Part shown: in pieces, positions 47,513-57,126 of the stretch
Numbering within the stretch: the stretch's first letter is position 1
How the letters are laid out: every line of letters starts with the position of its first letter
Source: an uncultured Bacteroidales bacterium
GTDB taxonomy: Bacteria; Bacteroidota; Bacteroidia; Bacteroidales; UBA932
Direction of reading: 5' to 3'
Length of the DNA: 64,000 nucleotides
Assembly (NCBI GenBank): GCA_944325445.1
Contig: CALVAG010000006.1
Location: 1-64,000 of the forward strand
Position numbers and translations under genes: made by a program
The notes under the pieces: generated by a model
The model's input: the letters and a program-made list of their open reading frames with translations, nothing else
What the model was told of the DNA's origin: nothing
Database searches by the model: none

Positions 47513-48910
47513 ATGACATTGATTAAATCAATATCCGGAATAAGAGGCACTATCGGCGGGGAAAGAGGCAATGCCCTTACTCCTGTCGATATAGTTAAGT
47601 TTACGGCAGCATATGCAGCCGAATTGAGAAGAAGGCTTCCGGGTAGAGGGCAATACAGGGTTGTTGTCGGAAGAGATGCGAGAATCTCGGGAGAAATGGT
47701 AGAGAACATAGTGTGCGGGACACTGCTTGCCTGCGGTATAGATGTAATAAACGCAGGTATGGCCTCCACACCTACGACAGAAATGGCGGTCATACTCTCA
47801 AAGGCCGAGGGAGGAATAATCCTTACTGCATCGCACAACCCCAAAGAGTGGAACGCACTCAAACTTTTGAATGAAAGGGGGGAATTTCTCAGTGCAGAGG
47901 AAGGCGAAAGCCTTCTGAAATGTGCGGAGGAGGAGAATTTCACATTCTATGGCGTAGATAAAATAGGCAAGATGGTGCACAAGGATTTTACCATGGAGCA
48001 CATCAACGCCGTATTGAACGATAAGCTTGTAGACAGAAAGGCCATTAAAGAGGCCGGGTTCAAAGTCGTCCTGGATGCGGTAAACTCAATAGGAGGTCCT
48101 ACAATGCCGCTGCTTTTAAATGAGCTCGGTGTAGAGTGCGTAAAACTGAACTGCGAAGCTACAGGCGATTTTGCCCACAATCCCGAACCGCTTCCGCAGA
48201 ATCTGACTGCACTTTCTGAAACTGTAGTAAAGGAGAGGGCGGATTTGGGAATTTCCGTAGATCCGGATGTAGACAGATTGGCGCTCATATGCGAAAACGG
48301 AGAGCCTTTCGGCGAGGAATACACCCTTGTTTCAGTAGCCGACTATGTACTTTCGAACAACAATGGCGGCAATACGGTTTCTAATCTCTCCTCATCCAGA
48401 GCGTTGAGAGACATTACGGAAAAATGGGGAGGAAGATACTCCGCGGCGGCAGTCGGTGAAGTTAATGTCACTACAAAGATGAGGGAGGTTTCCGCAGTAA
48501 TCGGCGGAGAGGGCAACGGCGGCGTAATCTATCCCGGCCTCCATTACGGACGCGATGCCTATATGGGGATAGCGCTCTTTTTGAGCAATCTGGCCCATAA
48601 GAAGATAAAGGTTTCACAACTGAGGAGGGAGTATCCCGATTACTTCATATCCAAAAACAGGATAGAGATTTCAGACAAGGCGCTGATAGATAAAATACTG
48701 GAAGCAGTAAAAGAGAAGTATGCCAATGAAAAGGTCACTACCATAGACGGTGTAAAGATAGATTTCGAGGCAGAGAAAAAATGGGTACACCTCAGAAAAT
48801 CGAATACAGAGCCTATCATCAGAATTTATTCGGAAGCTCATACGATGGAAGAGGCGGACGCACTGGCCGAGCAGATCAAGGGCGAAGTGAATAAAATCTT
48901 AAACGCCTGA
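47513..48910 (+). CDS. glmM: Phosphoglucosamine mutase
   Basis: A 465-residue alpha-D-phosphohexomutase. GRDARISGEM precedes the phospho-serine loop TASHNPKEWNALK (Ser107). The metal loop is DPDVDRLAL, the sugar loop GGEGNGGVI and the phosphate-binding tail RKSNTEPIIRIYSEA. It converts glucosamine 6-phosphate to 1-phosphate for UDP-GlcNAc. Close relatives act on other hexoses, but the specificity loop and context near a DUF1343 muramidase-family gene fit cell-wall metabolism. It is followed at 2 bases by that gene. Confidence 0.9.
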   Translation: MTLIKSISGIRGTIGGERGNALTPVDIVKFTAAYAAELRRRLPGRGQYRVVVGRDARISGEMVENIVCGTLLACGIDVINAGMASTPTTEMAVILSKAEGGIILTASHNPKEWNALKLLNERGEFLSAEEGESLLKCAEEENFTFYGVDKIGKMVHKDFTMEHINAVLNDKLVDRKAIKEAGFKVVLDAVNSIGGPTMPLLLNELGVECVKLNCEATGDFAHNPEPLPQNLTALSETVVKERADLGISVDPDVDRLALICENGEPFGEEYTLVSVADYVLSNNNGGNTVSNLSSSRALRDITEKWGGRYSAAAVGEVNVTTKMREVSAVIGGEGNGGVIYPGLHYGRDAYMGIALFLSNLAHKKIKVSQLRREYPDYFISKNRIEISDKALIDKILEAVKEKYANEKVTTIDGVKIDFEAEKKWVHLRKSNTEPIIRIYSEAHTMEEADALAEQIKGEVNKILNA

Positions 48911-48912
48911 CC

Positions 48913-50148
48913 ATGTTTTCATTCAGAACCACACCCTTGGAGGAGCAGGGAGATCTTGTGCTGCGCAACGGGAAACTCGGACTGCTATGCAATCAAACGG
49001 CATGGCATCCTGAAAGCGGCGAATATCTTTTCGAGACGCTTGCCCGCAGAGGAAACCTGAAAAGGGTTTTCACTCCGGAGCACGGACTCTTTTCGGAACT
49101 TCAGGATCAGGTAAAACTGGATGAAGGCGGGGCATACGGCAACCTGGGGCTGAAAAACGTCGAGTTCGTATCCCTGTACGGAAGCAGTGAAGAGTCGCTC
49201 AGCGCATCTGCAGAGGAGCTTGCAGACATAGATGCTCTGATCATAGAGCTTCAGGATGTCGGATGCAGATACTACACATATATAAGCACTATATTGAATC
49301 TTTTCAAGGTGTTGAAAAACGAGGGGATAAACCTTCCTGTCTACATCATAGACAGGCCGAATCCCGCAGGAAGACAAGTCGAGGGGACAATGTTAAGGGC
49401 AGGCTATCGCTCATTCATAGGAGTAGAAGGATTACCGCACAGGCATGGCCTCACTATAGGAGAACTGTCGTATCTGCTTTACAATGAAATAGGTGCAAAA
49501 TTTCCGCTACACATAATTTCATACCATTGCTCGCTTTCCAGCAAGGACCTGATGCCGTGGAGCATACCTCCGTCTCCGAACTTCCCCGGGCTGTTCACCG
49601 CCCATTTTTACAGCGGACAATGCCTTTGGGAAGGGACCAATGTAAGCGAAGGACGCGGAACTACCAGACCTTTCGAACTATTCGGAGCTCCCTATATGGA
49701 GAGCCTTGCCGAGTACAACAGGAAGCACGGTTACAAGAACTGGAATGATGCGGACAATCCTCTGTCGGACCCCGGAGTATATGTAAGATGGTTGAAATTC
49801 ATACCCGTATTCCACAAATACAAGGATGAATGCTGCTACGGTTTTCAGCTGCTGCCCAATCCCAATATGCAGTACCATGCGCTGGCACATAATTTGCGGA
49901 TTATCCGGTTTTTACACGACAACTGCAAGGAATTTGCCTTCAGGGAGGGAAAATATGAGGCCGGAAATGACAAAAAGGCGATTGAACTGTTGCTCGGAGA
50001 CAGGGAGCTCATAGATTATGTATCCGGAGAGGGAGAATGGGCAGAGATAAGGGAGCATATAAAGCTGGAGGAGCAGAAGTGGATAAAGAAGGCAAAAAAG
50101 ATGTTATTGTACGAAAATGAACAGTTATTCAGAGTAAAACAATTTTAA
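48913..50148 (+). CDS. DUF1343 (NamZ-family) protein without signal peptide
   Basis: A 411-residue protein of family DUF1343, whose characterised Bacillus member NamZ is an exo-beta-N-acetylmuramidase. It has GLLCNQTAWH, FTPEHGLF, IIELQDVGCRYYTYISTI, DRPNPAGRQVEG, VEGLPHRHGLTIGEL and NVSEGRGTTRPFE. The catalytic domain starts at once and no signal peptide is visible, so it is likely cytosolic, unlike secreted members. It may recycle muropeptides inside the cell, an inference from family and its position 2 bases after glmM. Confidence 0.85.
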   Translation: MFSFRTTPLEEQGDLVLRNGKLGLLCNQTAWHPESGEYLFETLARRGNLKRVFTPEHGLFSELQDQVKLDEGGAYGNLGLKNVEFVSLYGSSEESLSASAEELADIDALIIELQDVGCRYYTYISTILNLFKVLKNEGINLPVYIIDRPNPAGRQVEGTMLRAGYRSFIGVEGLPHRHGLTIGELSYLLYNEIGAKFPLHIISYHCSLSSKDLMPWSIPPSPNFPGLFTAHFYSGQCLWEGTNVSEGRGTTRPFELFGAPYMESLAEYNRKHGYKNWNDADNPLSDPGVYVRWLKFIPVFHKYKDECCYGFQLLPNPNMQYHALAHNLRIIRFLHDNCKEFAFREGKYEAGNDKKAIELLLGDRELIDYVSGEGEWAEIREHIKLEEQKWIKKAKKMLLYENEQLFRVKQF

Positions 50149-50159
50149 CTTGAAATATT

Positions 50160-50912
50160 ATGGCAAATCCTGTTTTAAACAACACGACATTCAGAAATAT
50201 CGCAGTAGAGTCCGATGCCGGGAGAATGAGCATCAAAGGGACTATCTATAAATCGCTTGCGCTGCTGCTTATGGTCTTTGCAGCCGGAGCATTCACATGG
50301 AAAGTGGTAAATGAATCCATAGACCCCTCTGCATACACCTCGTGGATGTTCGGAGGGCTTATCGTCGGCTTTGTACTGGCAATGGTCATTACCTTCAAAC
50401 CGAAAGCCGCACCGTACCTCTCCCCTATCTATGCTGCAGCCGAAGGGCTGGTTTTAGGCTCGGTTTCCGCAATCTACAACAATGCATTTGCGACAACAGC
50501 ACCTAACATAATCATCAATGCCGTACTGCTTACTATGCTTTGCGCATTCGTAATGCTTATCTTCTACAGAACCGGCTTTGTAAAGGTAAACGGCACCTTC
50601 ATGCGTGTACTTTCGGTTGCGCTCACGACGATACTTGTATTTTACATAGGCAGCTGGATACTTTCGCTCTTTGGAGTAGACATGACACTTCTGCACGGCG
50701 CCACACCGCTCAGCATAGGAATCAGCGTTATAATTACCGCCGTAGCCGCTTTCAGCCTCATTATGGACTATTATGCCATAGAACAGAGCGCAAACCTCGG
50801 TGCTCCCAAATATATGGAGTGGTACTGTGCATTCGGTTTCATGGTAACACTTATATGGCTTTACCTGGAAATCTTAAGCCTTCTGGCTAAAATAGCCGGC
50901 TCGGAAAGATAA
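50160..50912 (+). CDS. Bax inhibitor-1/YccA family membrane protein
   Basis: A 250-residue protein with seven membrane helices between residues about 35 and 245, including AEGLVLGSVSAIYN and the family end region. BI-1/TMBIM members are calcium- or proton-leak channels in the inner membrane; bacterial YccA interacts with the FtsH protease. It starts 11 bases after the DUF1343 gene. The function in Bacteroidota is not established. Confidence 0.9.
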   Translation: MANPVLNNTTFRNIAVESDAGRMSIKGTIYKSLALLLMVFAAGAFTWKVVNESIDPSAYTSWMFGGLIVGFVLAMVITFKPKAAPYLSPIYAAAEGLVLGSVSAIYNNAFATTAPNIIINAVLLTMLCAFVMLIFYRTGFVKVNGTFMRVLSVALTTILVFYIGSWILSLFGVDMTLLHGATPLSIGISVIITAVAAFSLIMDYYAIEQSANLGAPKYMEWYCAFGFMVTLIWLYLEILSLLAKIAGSER

Positions 50913-50914
50913 TT

Positions 50915-50944
50915 TTTGCATAAAAGATATTTTTCTTATATTTG
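50915..50944 (+). promoter_or_regulatory. Bacteroidota promoter for rpmE2
   Basis: The -33 TTTG at 50915-50918 and -7 TATATTTG at 50937-50944 are 18 bases apart. ATG 50972 follows 27 bases later. Confidence 0.75.
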
Positions 50945-50971
50945 CGGCTCAATAATTAAAACGATAAAGCA

Positions 50972-51217
50972 ATGAAAAAAGGAATCCATCCCGAAAGTTA
51001 CCGTCTTGTGGCTTTCAAGGATATGTCTAATGAGCAGGTTTTCATTACCCGTTCATGCGTAAATTCTAAAGAGACCATAGAGATAGACGGTGTAACCTAT
51101 CCGCTTGTAAAGCTGGAGATTTCAAATACATCGCATCCATTCTATACAGGCAAGATGAAACTTGTGGATACAGCAGGTAGAGTAGATAAGTTCTATCAGC
51201 GTTACAAAAAGAAATAA
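50972..51217 (+). CDS. rpmE2: 50S ribosomal protein L31 type B
   Basis: An 81-residue type B L31: MKKGIHPESYRLVAFKDMS at the start, SHPFYTGKMKLVDTAGRVDKF near the end, and no CxxC zinc motif, which separates it from type A. It is a large-subunit protein at the intersubunit bridge. It has its own consensus promoter and a hairpin terminator. No Zur-like operator is obvious. Confidence 0.96.
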   Translation: MKKGIHPESYRLVAFKDMSNEQVFITRSCVNSKETIEIDGVTYPLVKLEISNTSHPFYTGKMKLVDTAGRVDKFYQRYKKK

Positions 51218-51236
51218 CCTGTTCCATAAAACAAAT

Positions 51237-51272
51237 AAAAACCGCCACTCTCATCGGGTGACGGTTTTTTTA
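51237..51272. terminator. Hairpin terminator after rpmE2
   Basis: AAAACCGCCAC pairs with GTGACGGTTTT (one mismatch) around a loop, with T-run after and A-run before, so it can serve both rpmE2 and the convergent hsp20. Confidence 0.85.
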
Positions 51273-51291
51273 ATGTACGGAACTTTCAAGT

Positions 51292-51720
51292 TTATTTGAC
51301 TTCGATGCTCTTACGTGCAGAAACTTCAGCTTTGGTAAGTTTCGGAAGGTCTATATTCAGGACACCGTTTTCGACCTTTGCGGAAATCTTCTCCTTATCA
51401 ACATCGTCCGGCAAGATAAGAGTTCTCTGGAATTTGCTGTATGAGAACTCCCTTCTCAGATAACGGCCGTCCTTGGCCTTCTCGTTCTCCTCATGCTTCT
51501 TCTCTACGTTTACGACAAGGTTATTTTCCTCATCTACATGTACGTTGAAGTCGTCTTTTGTAAGACCGGGAGCGGCAAGCTCCACCTTGTACTCATTGGC
51601 TGTCTCTATTACATTTACAGCAGGGAGAGTAGAATTTACTCTTTCAACCCAATTGTTATCGAAAAAGTCATTGAAAATATCCGGTAACCAATTCTGATTT
51701 CTTCTAACTAATGTAGCCAT
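51292..51720 (-). CDS. Hsp20/alpha-crystallin small heat-shock protein
   Basis: A 142-residue small heat-shock protein. The N-terminal arm is RRNQNWLPDIFNDFFDN. The alpha-crystallin domain (about 38-140) has VNVIETANEYKVELAAPGLTKDD, and GVLNIDLPKL carries the conserved G-x-L region near the end. It is an ATP-independent holdase. ATG 51720 is chosen because a GGAGG motif lies 8 bases before it, whereas the alternative ATG at 51735 precedes that motif. The regulatory element is not identified. Confidence 0.93.
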   Translation of the reverse strand: MATLVRRNQNWLPDIFNDFFDNNWVERVNSTLPAVNVIETANEYKVELAAPGLTKDDFNVHVDEENNLVVNVEKKHEENEKAKDGRYLRREFSYSKFQRTLILPDDVDKEKISAKVENGVLNIDLPKLTKAEVSARKSIEVK

Positions 51721-51916
51721 ATCTTTATCCTCCATTTATTTGTTCAACATGATTTTATCCGATTCCTCCACCCTTTCGGGTTTCGGTTTCGAAGAGAGAA
51801 AAGGCAATAGATGTGCCAGATGGAAATGATGCTCAAAATGGCATAAACAGTGTCAATTTTGCAGTTTTACATAGCCGGTGCAGCCATTTTTTCAGAAGAT
51901 TTTTCCACTTCCGCTG

Positions 51917-51947
51917 TTTGCCGGCTCTCCGCTTTTTACTACTTTTG
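51917..51947 (+). promoter_or_regulatory. Bacteroidota promoter for the 51964-59131 gene run
   Basis: The -33 TTTG at 51917-51920 and -7 TACTTTTG at 51940-51947 are 19 bases apart. It sits just before ATG 51964 and supports that start over an upstream in-frame ATG at 51850. Confidence 0.7.
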
Positions 51948-51963
51948 CGGGAGGATATCGGAT

Positions 51964-52725
51964 ATGGCGACAAGAGAAGAGACAATAAAGGAGCTGGCCG
52001 GGATCTACAACAATCCCATATATTTTGAAACAGATCCTATAATATTCCCGAAGCATTTCTACCTGCTCATGAACGGTAAAGAAGGGCTTTTCGAGAAGGT
52101 ACCGGAATGCAGCGCATCGGGTATAACCCTGCAGGATGTGGAAATAGCGGGTCTTGTTGCCGCCCACCTTGCATGGGGCAGGCGCGATATGATTGTCCGC
52201 GATACAAAAAGGGCAATGGAGGAGATGGGATGGCAGCCGTACAAATATATAATGGAAGGGAGATACAGAAATTCCGACAGTTCCCTGCACCGCACGGTAA
52301 AATGGAGCGAATTTGCCCGCATCTGCCATAATATGAAGGAATATTACTCGGAACACACAAGTGTCGAACCTCTCTCCGCAGACCAGATAAGGGTAAGGAT
52401 ATACGGGCAGAAAAGCGATCTTAAAATGGCCAACAAGAAAATCCACATGTTCAGGAGATGGATGGTCAGAAACGACGGCAAGGTAGATCTCGGACTATGG
52501 AAAAACACCGACCCTGCCGAACTTATAATTCCGCTCGACGTACATGTGCACAGAAGCGCCATGAATCTGGGAATTACAGAACGGAAAAGCTGCGATTTCG
52601 CTACAGCCATGCAGATAACCCGATATCTGAAGGGAATATTTCCGCATGACCCGTGTCTTGGCGACTTTGCCCTATTTGCCTATGCGGCGACCCATCCGGA
52701 AGCCAACAAAAGAGAAACAAAATAA
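51964..52725 (+). CDS. TIGR02757 family protein
   Basis: A 253-residue protein of TIGR02757, of unknown function. A conserved LAHLAWGRRD-like motif (VAAHLAWGRRDMI near residue 65), a PLDVHVHRSAMNLG segment near 195 and a helical, nuclease-like flavour are visible, but no catalytic role is established. The HxH around PLDVHVHRS resembles helix-hairpin DNA glycosylase-related families. It is the first gene of the six-gene run, 15 bases before the peptidase. Cytosolic. Confidence 0.85.
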   Translation: MATREETIKELAGIYNNPIYFETDPIIFPKHFYLLMNGKEGLFEKVPECSASGITLQDVEIAGLVAAHLAWGRRDMIVRDTKRAMEEMGWQPYKYIMEGRYRNSDSSLHRTVKWSEFARICHNMKEYYSEHTSVEPLSADQIRVRIYGQKSDLKMANKKIHMFRRWMVRNDGKVDLGLWKNTDPAELIIPLDVHVHRSAMNLGITERKSCDFATAMQITRYLKGIFPHDPCLGDFALFAYAATHPEANKRETK

Positions 52726-52740
52726 AACAACGGAAAAAAG

Positions 52741-54336
52741 ATGAAAACCGGAACCATTTGCACACTTCTTCTGCTCCTGTTTTTCTGCAACGGAGCGGCA
52801 TCACAAGTAAAAACGGACAGTCTGGTAAAAAAGACAGGCATAACTTTCAGCACCGGCTTCGAATCAGGTTCGCTGGACAGCGTTGCGCTCGGCAGGCTGG
52901 CAGTAACAGCGCCACAGAGAGAAAGACAGACGACAGAGTATGTTTTTGACATATATTCGCGCCTCGATCCCGAAAATCCGGCAGATCCGAAACTCGCTCC
53001 GAGCGGAAGATGGTTCTATTTTATGATGACAGGAGTCAAGGACAAGAAGATAACCATGCAGTTCCATAACAGCGATCCCAAAAGGCCCTTTTACTCTTAC
53101 GACAACAGGGAATTCGTAAGATTCACTCCGGAAGAGGCCCCGGAATACAGGAAGGTGACGAAAACTTTTGGACATGACACGGTCTACATTGCCTATTTTC
53201 CGCCATATACGGTAAGCTACCTGGACTCGAGGATAGCAGAGTGGAGCAAAAAAGAGTATGTAGATGTCCGTTCGATAGGAAAGAGCGAACATGGCCGGGA
53301 AATGCCGCTGCTTACGGTAACGGAGCCGAACCCCGATCTTTCGGACAAAAAGAAACATGTCGTATATATACACGGCCGTATTCATACAAGCGAGGCACCT
53401 GCAAGCTGGCATCTTGACAAACTCATAGATTTGATTGTCGGAGAGAGCAGATATGCGGAAGATTTAAGGAAGAACATAATATTTTACATACTGCCTTTTA
53501 CAAATCCCGACGGTGTTGCCGAAGGTATGTCGCGCTCCAATGGCGAAGGGATAAATCTTGAAGTAAACTGGGCGAATGCAGATTCCGTAACGGCTCAGGA
53601 GACCAAAAACATAAGGGCCTTTTTGGAAAGCATTACAGAAAAGGGAAAAGGGATAGACATAGCATTGAACATGCACTCTCAAAGTTCCGATTTTGTAACA
53701 TACTGGATACATACGGCAGAAAGCACATCTGATGAATATTATAAGGGTCTTATGGTTTTCGCGAATCTTACCATAAACGGCAACCCCCATTTCCATAAAA
53801 ACGACCTTTCTTTTTCAGCGGTGGCCCCCAGATATGTAGAGGGCTGGTTATGGGACAGATGCGACGGAAAGGCCCTTGCCACTACATTCGAAACCCCATA
53901 TACATTTTATAACAGAAACAAGGATGGGAAATGGGTTACAATTGAAAATCTGCAGGATATGGCAATAAACAATCTCTATGCCATAGGAGATTATCTTCAG
54001 ATAAAGGGAACGGACAGAATCATATCCGGCAAACCGGCACGCAAGAAAGGCTTTGGAAAAGCCAAGGATTCAGACCACTTCTATTTTGGAAAATATTATC
54101 TTGCAGCAAAACGTCCTGCCGCAAAGGCAATATTTAAAATCAAGGACCTGCCAGAGGGAAAATACACCGTATATAAATGGGCCGTAGGGAAAAATGCACA
54201 GACAAGCGGTGAAGGGGAGAACGAATGGATAGAAATCGGGACCGTAACCCATCCGGAAAATGGCGACTTCAAATATGAATACGAAGTGTCCGCAGCCGGT
54301 GAGAAACTGGATAATCTGTTGCTGATAAAGAGATAG
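52741..54336 (+). CDS. Secreted M14-family zinc carboxypeptidase
   Basis: A 531-residue metallopeptidase. The signal peptide is residues 1-21 (TGTICTLLLLLFFCNGAASQ). An N-terminal beta-sandwich (about 40-165) resembles the Pepdidase_M14_N domain. The zinc site is HTSE (His215, Glu218) with third ligand His312 in LNMHSQS; catalytic Glu is expected around TTFETPYT (near 385). It probably trims peptides in the periplasm or outside the cell. It leads directly into tldD and tldE. The substrate is unknown. Confidence 0.88.
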   Translation: MKTGTICTLLLLLFFCNGAASQVKTDSLVKKTGITFSTGFESGSLDSVALGRLAVTAPQRERQTTEYVFDIYSRLDPENPADPKLAPSGRWFYFMMTGVKDKKITMQFHNSDPKRPFYSYDNREFVRFTPEEAPEYRKVTKTFGHDTVYIAYFPPYTVSYLDSRIAEWSKKEYVDVRSIGKSEHGREMPLLTVTEPNPDLSDKKKHVVYIHGRIHTSEAPASWHLDKLIDLIVGESRYAEDLRKNIIFYILPFTNPDGVAEGMSRSNGEGINLEVNWANADSVTAQETKNIRAFLESITEKGKGIDIALNMHSQSSDFVTYWIHTAESTSDEYYKGLMVFANLTINGNPHFHKNDLSFSAVAPRYVEGWLWDRCDGKALATTFETPYTFYNRNKDGKWVTIENLQDMAINNLYAIGDYLQIKGTDRIISGKPARKKGFGKAKDSDHFYFGKYYLAAKRPAAKAIFKIKDLPEGKYTVYKWAVGKNAQTSGEGENEWIEIGTVTHPENGDFKYEYEVSAAGEKLDNLLLIKR

Positions 54337-54340
54337 GCAA

Positions 54341-55756
54341 ATGCGGGAAAATATCGCACATCTTTTTGGAGTTACGACTGAAAATCTGCGCAGGCTCATA
54401 TCCATTGCACTGGAAGAGGGCGGAGAATATGCAGATATCTTTTTCGAGCACACTGTAATAAATGAACTTTCGCTCCGCGACGACCATGTAAACAAGGCCG
54501 GCAGCCATATAGATTACGGGGTGGGGATAAGAGTGGTAAAGGGAGAAGAGACGGGCTATGCCTATTCCGAAATCACTACAATGGCCGAAATGGAAAAAGC
54601 GGCAAGGTATGCGGCAAAAATTGCAGCATCCAAAAAAAGTCTTGCGCTTCCGCTCGAAAACAGGCTCATGGAAGGAAATGATTTCTATCCCATAAAAAAA
54701 GGATGGGAGGAGTTCGGAATAAGGGAGAAACTTCCACTCCTCGAATTGCTGAATGCAAAAATACATGAGAACGACGGACGAACTTCAAAGGTAAGGGCGG
54801 CAATAAACGACTCTCTCTCGAAAATATTGTTTTACAACTCTCTCGGAGAGACATACAGCGATATTCGCCCCCTCATATCCGTTATGGCAAGCTGCACTAT
54901 GGAGCAAAACGGCAGAAGGGAAAGCGCCGGAGCATCCAGAAGTTTCCGCGCAGGGTTCGAAATACTCGACGAATCACTCATGACAGAGCTCGCCTTATCC
55001 ATAGTCCGGAAAGGGGCATTCCTTTTTGATGCAAAACAGCCTTCAGGAGGAGAAATGCCGGTGGTCATGGGGGCCGGAAGCTCCGGCATACTGCTCCACG
55101 AAGCTGTCGGGCATGCTTTTGAAGCCGATTTCATACGCAAAAAGACCTCTATCTTTTCCGATAAGATGGGCAGGAAAATATGCGACGGCAATATCAACAT
55201 CGTAGATGACGCGACTTTGCCCGCGAACAGGGGAGCGCTCAATTATGACGATGAAGGGGTACCGGGGCAAAAGACCTATCTTGTAAGGGAGGGCATCCTA
55301 AATTCATTCCTGCACGACAGGATAAGTGCAAAACACTACGGTACCGCACCTACAGGGAACGGGCGCAGGGAGTCATTCAGGTTCATGCCGATTCCGCGCA
55401 TGAGGGCCACATATATGGAGAGCGGAAACTGTACCGAAGAGGATATCATAAGGAGCGTAAAACATGGAATATACGCAAACGATTTCAGTAACGGGCAGGT
55501 GCAGATCGGAGCGGGTGATTTTACCTTTTATGTAAAAAGCGGATATCTTATAGAGAATGGCAGGCTCACACAGCCCATAAAGGATATAAATATCATCGGC
55601 AACGGACCGCAAACGCTCAAAGAGATTACAATGGTCGGAAACAATAATATTATCGACAACAGTACATGGACATGCGGGAAGGGGCAATATTGCTCCGTCT
55701 CATGCGGAATGCCTACGGTATTGGTAAAAAGCCTTACGGTAGGAGGCTCTGTATAA
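54341..55756 (+). CDS. tldD: TldD metalloprotease subunit
   Basis: A 471-residue TldD/PmbA-family protein. The zinc motif is HEAVGHAFEAD (HExxxH, residues 253-258), so this is the catalytic TldD half, and the C-terminal CGKGQYCSVSCGMPTV segment is typical of the family. TldD and TldE form a heterodimer that degrades unfolded peptides and, in some bacteria, matures peptide antibiotics such as microcin B17. It starts 4 bases after the peptidase gene. Confidence 0.94.
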   Translation: MRENIAHLFGVTTENLRRLISIALEEGGEYADIFFEHTVINELSLRDDHVNKAGSHIDYGVGIRVVKGEETGYAYSEITTMAEMEKAARYAAKIAASKKSLALPLENRLMEGNDFYPIKKGWEEFGIREKLPLLELLNAKIHENDGRTSKVRAAINDSLSKILFYNSLGETYSDIRPLISVMASCTMEQNGRRESAGASRSFRAGFEILDESLMTELALSIVRKGAFLFDAKQPSGGEMPVVMGAGSSGILLHEAVGHAFEADFIRKKTSIFSDKMGRKICDGNINIVDDATLPANRGALNYDDEGVPGQKTYLVREGILNSFLHDRISAKHYGTAPTGNGRRESFRFMPIPRMRATYMESGNCTEEDIIRSVKHGIYANDFSNGQVQIGAGDFTFYVKSGYLIENGRLTQPIKDINIIGNGPQTLKEITMVGNNNIIDNSTWTCGKGQYCSVSCGMPTVLVKSLTVGGSV

Positions 55757-55772
55757 AGGAAAAGATTAAAAG

Positions 55773-57122
55773 ATGCTGTACGGGATTGACAATAACAGGA
55801 ACGAAATAGAGTGCGCAAGATTTGTCCTCGATTATCTGAAAAGAAAGGGGGCGCAGGCAAGGATTACCCTTAACAAAGGGCGTATAAACACATTTTCAGT
55901 ACTGAACGGGAAACAGGACAAATTGCAAATGTCCAACGACAGGGCTCTCAACATACAGATCTATTCCAGGAACAGATACGGGGCCTTCTCCACCAACAGG
56001 CTGGAGAAAAATGAGTTGGAGAAATTTCTTGACAATGCCGTATATGCGACATCACTCGTGGAAGAGGATGATGCAAGAACCCTTCCCGAAGAAAAATTGT
56101 ATTATAGGGGAGAAAACCCGGATTTGGGACAGTTCGACAGCTCGATAACCGCCATTACGGCCGAACGCAAAAAAGAGATAGCATATGAAATATGCAGTCA
56201 GATGGAAGGGAAAAGCAAATATCTGGTTTCGGCCGAAAGCGAATATAATGACTACATAGATTATCAATATATAATAGACTCGCAAGGATTTGAAGCCGAT
56301 GTTATCCAATCGGCCTTCGATGTAAGCGCCCAATGTTCCGTAAAAGAGAACGGTGATGCGAGGTATGAATCATACTGGTTCGAGAGTTCGCTTCATTTTA
56401 AAGATTTGGACTACAAAGAGTGCGGAAAACAGGCGCTTGAAAGGGGAATCGAAAAATTCAATCCGGCAAAGGTGAAGAGCGGGAAATACAACATGGTTGT
56501 GGAAAACTGCTGCGCATCGCGTATGGCAGCTCCTGTCATAAACAGCCTCAGCGGCGCTCTTGTCCAGCAGAGAAGCTCCTTTCTTGCCGAAAGTCTCGGC
56601 AAGAAAGTCTTTGGGAAGAACGTGACATTCATTGACAGGCCTCACAGATATGGAATGGCAGGTTCCAGATATTTCGACTCCGACGGAGTGGCGACAAAAG
56701 ATCTGGCCTTCATAGAAAACGGGGTCATAAACAATTATTTCATAGACAGTTATTATTCCAGAAAATTAAAGATGGATGTAACGGCCGAAAGCCCGTCCGT
56801 CCCAGAACTGATATGCGGGGAGGGAACAGGAACCGATATTGCATCGGTCAGGGATCTTGTCCGGTTCATGAACAGCGGCATACTCGTAACCGGATTCAAC
56901 GGAGGAAACTACAACGGGGTTACCGGAGACTTCTCATACGGCATAGAGGGATTCTTTTTTAAGGGCGGAGAGATAATTCATCCGGTAAGGGAGATGAATA
57001 TTACGGGAAATGTCGTATCATTGTGGAATAATTTTACAGCGGCCGGAAAAGACCCCCTGAAATGGGCAAAATGGCAGATTCCGTCGCTTGCATTTGAAAA
57101 TATAAATTTTAACGGTAAATAG
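55773..57122 (+). CDS. pmbA: TldE/PmbA subunit
   Basis: A 449-residue partner of TldD. The same fold is present but the HExxxH motif is absent (the equivalent region reads NCCASRMAAPVINSL), as expected for the non-catalytic TldE. It completes the peptide tunnel of the TldD/TldE protease. It lies 16 bases after tldD. Confidence 0.92.
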   Translation: MLYGIDNNRNEIECARFVLDYLKRKGAQARITLNKGRINTFSVLNGKQDKLQMSNDRALNIQIYSRNRYGAFSTNRLEKNELEKFLDNAVYATSLVEEDDARTLPEEKLYYRGENPDLGQFDSSITAITAERKKEIAYEICSQMEGKSKYLVSAESEYNDYIDYQYIIDSQGFEADVIQSAFDVSAQCSVKENGDARYESYWFESSLHFKDLDYKECGKQALERGIEKFNPAKVKSGKYNMVVENCCASRMAAPVINSLSGALVQQRSSFLAESLGKKVFGKNVTFIDRPHRYGMAGSRYFDSDGVATKDLAFIENGVINNYFIDSYYSRKLKMDVTAESPSVPELICGEGTGTDIASVRDLVRFMNSGILVTGFNGGNYNGVTGDFSYGIEGFFFKGGEIIHPVREMNITGNVVSLWNNFTAAGKDPLKWAKWQIPSLAFENINFNGK

Positions 57123-57126
57123 ACTG

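Noticed and set aside
52741..57122. RiPP biosynthesis cluster around TldD/TldE
   Set aside because: No precursor-like short ORF, cyclodehydratase, lanthipeptide or transporter genes accompany the protease genes.
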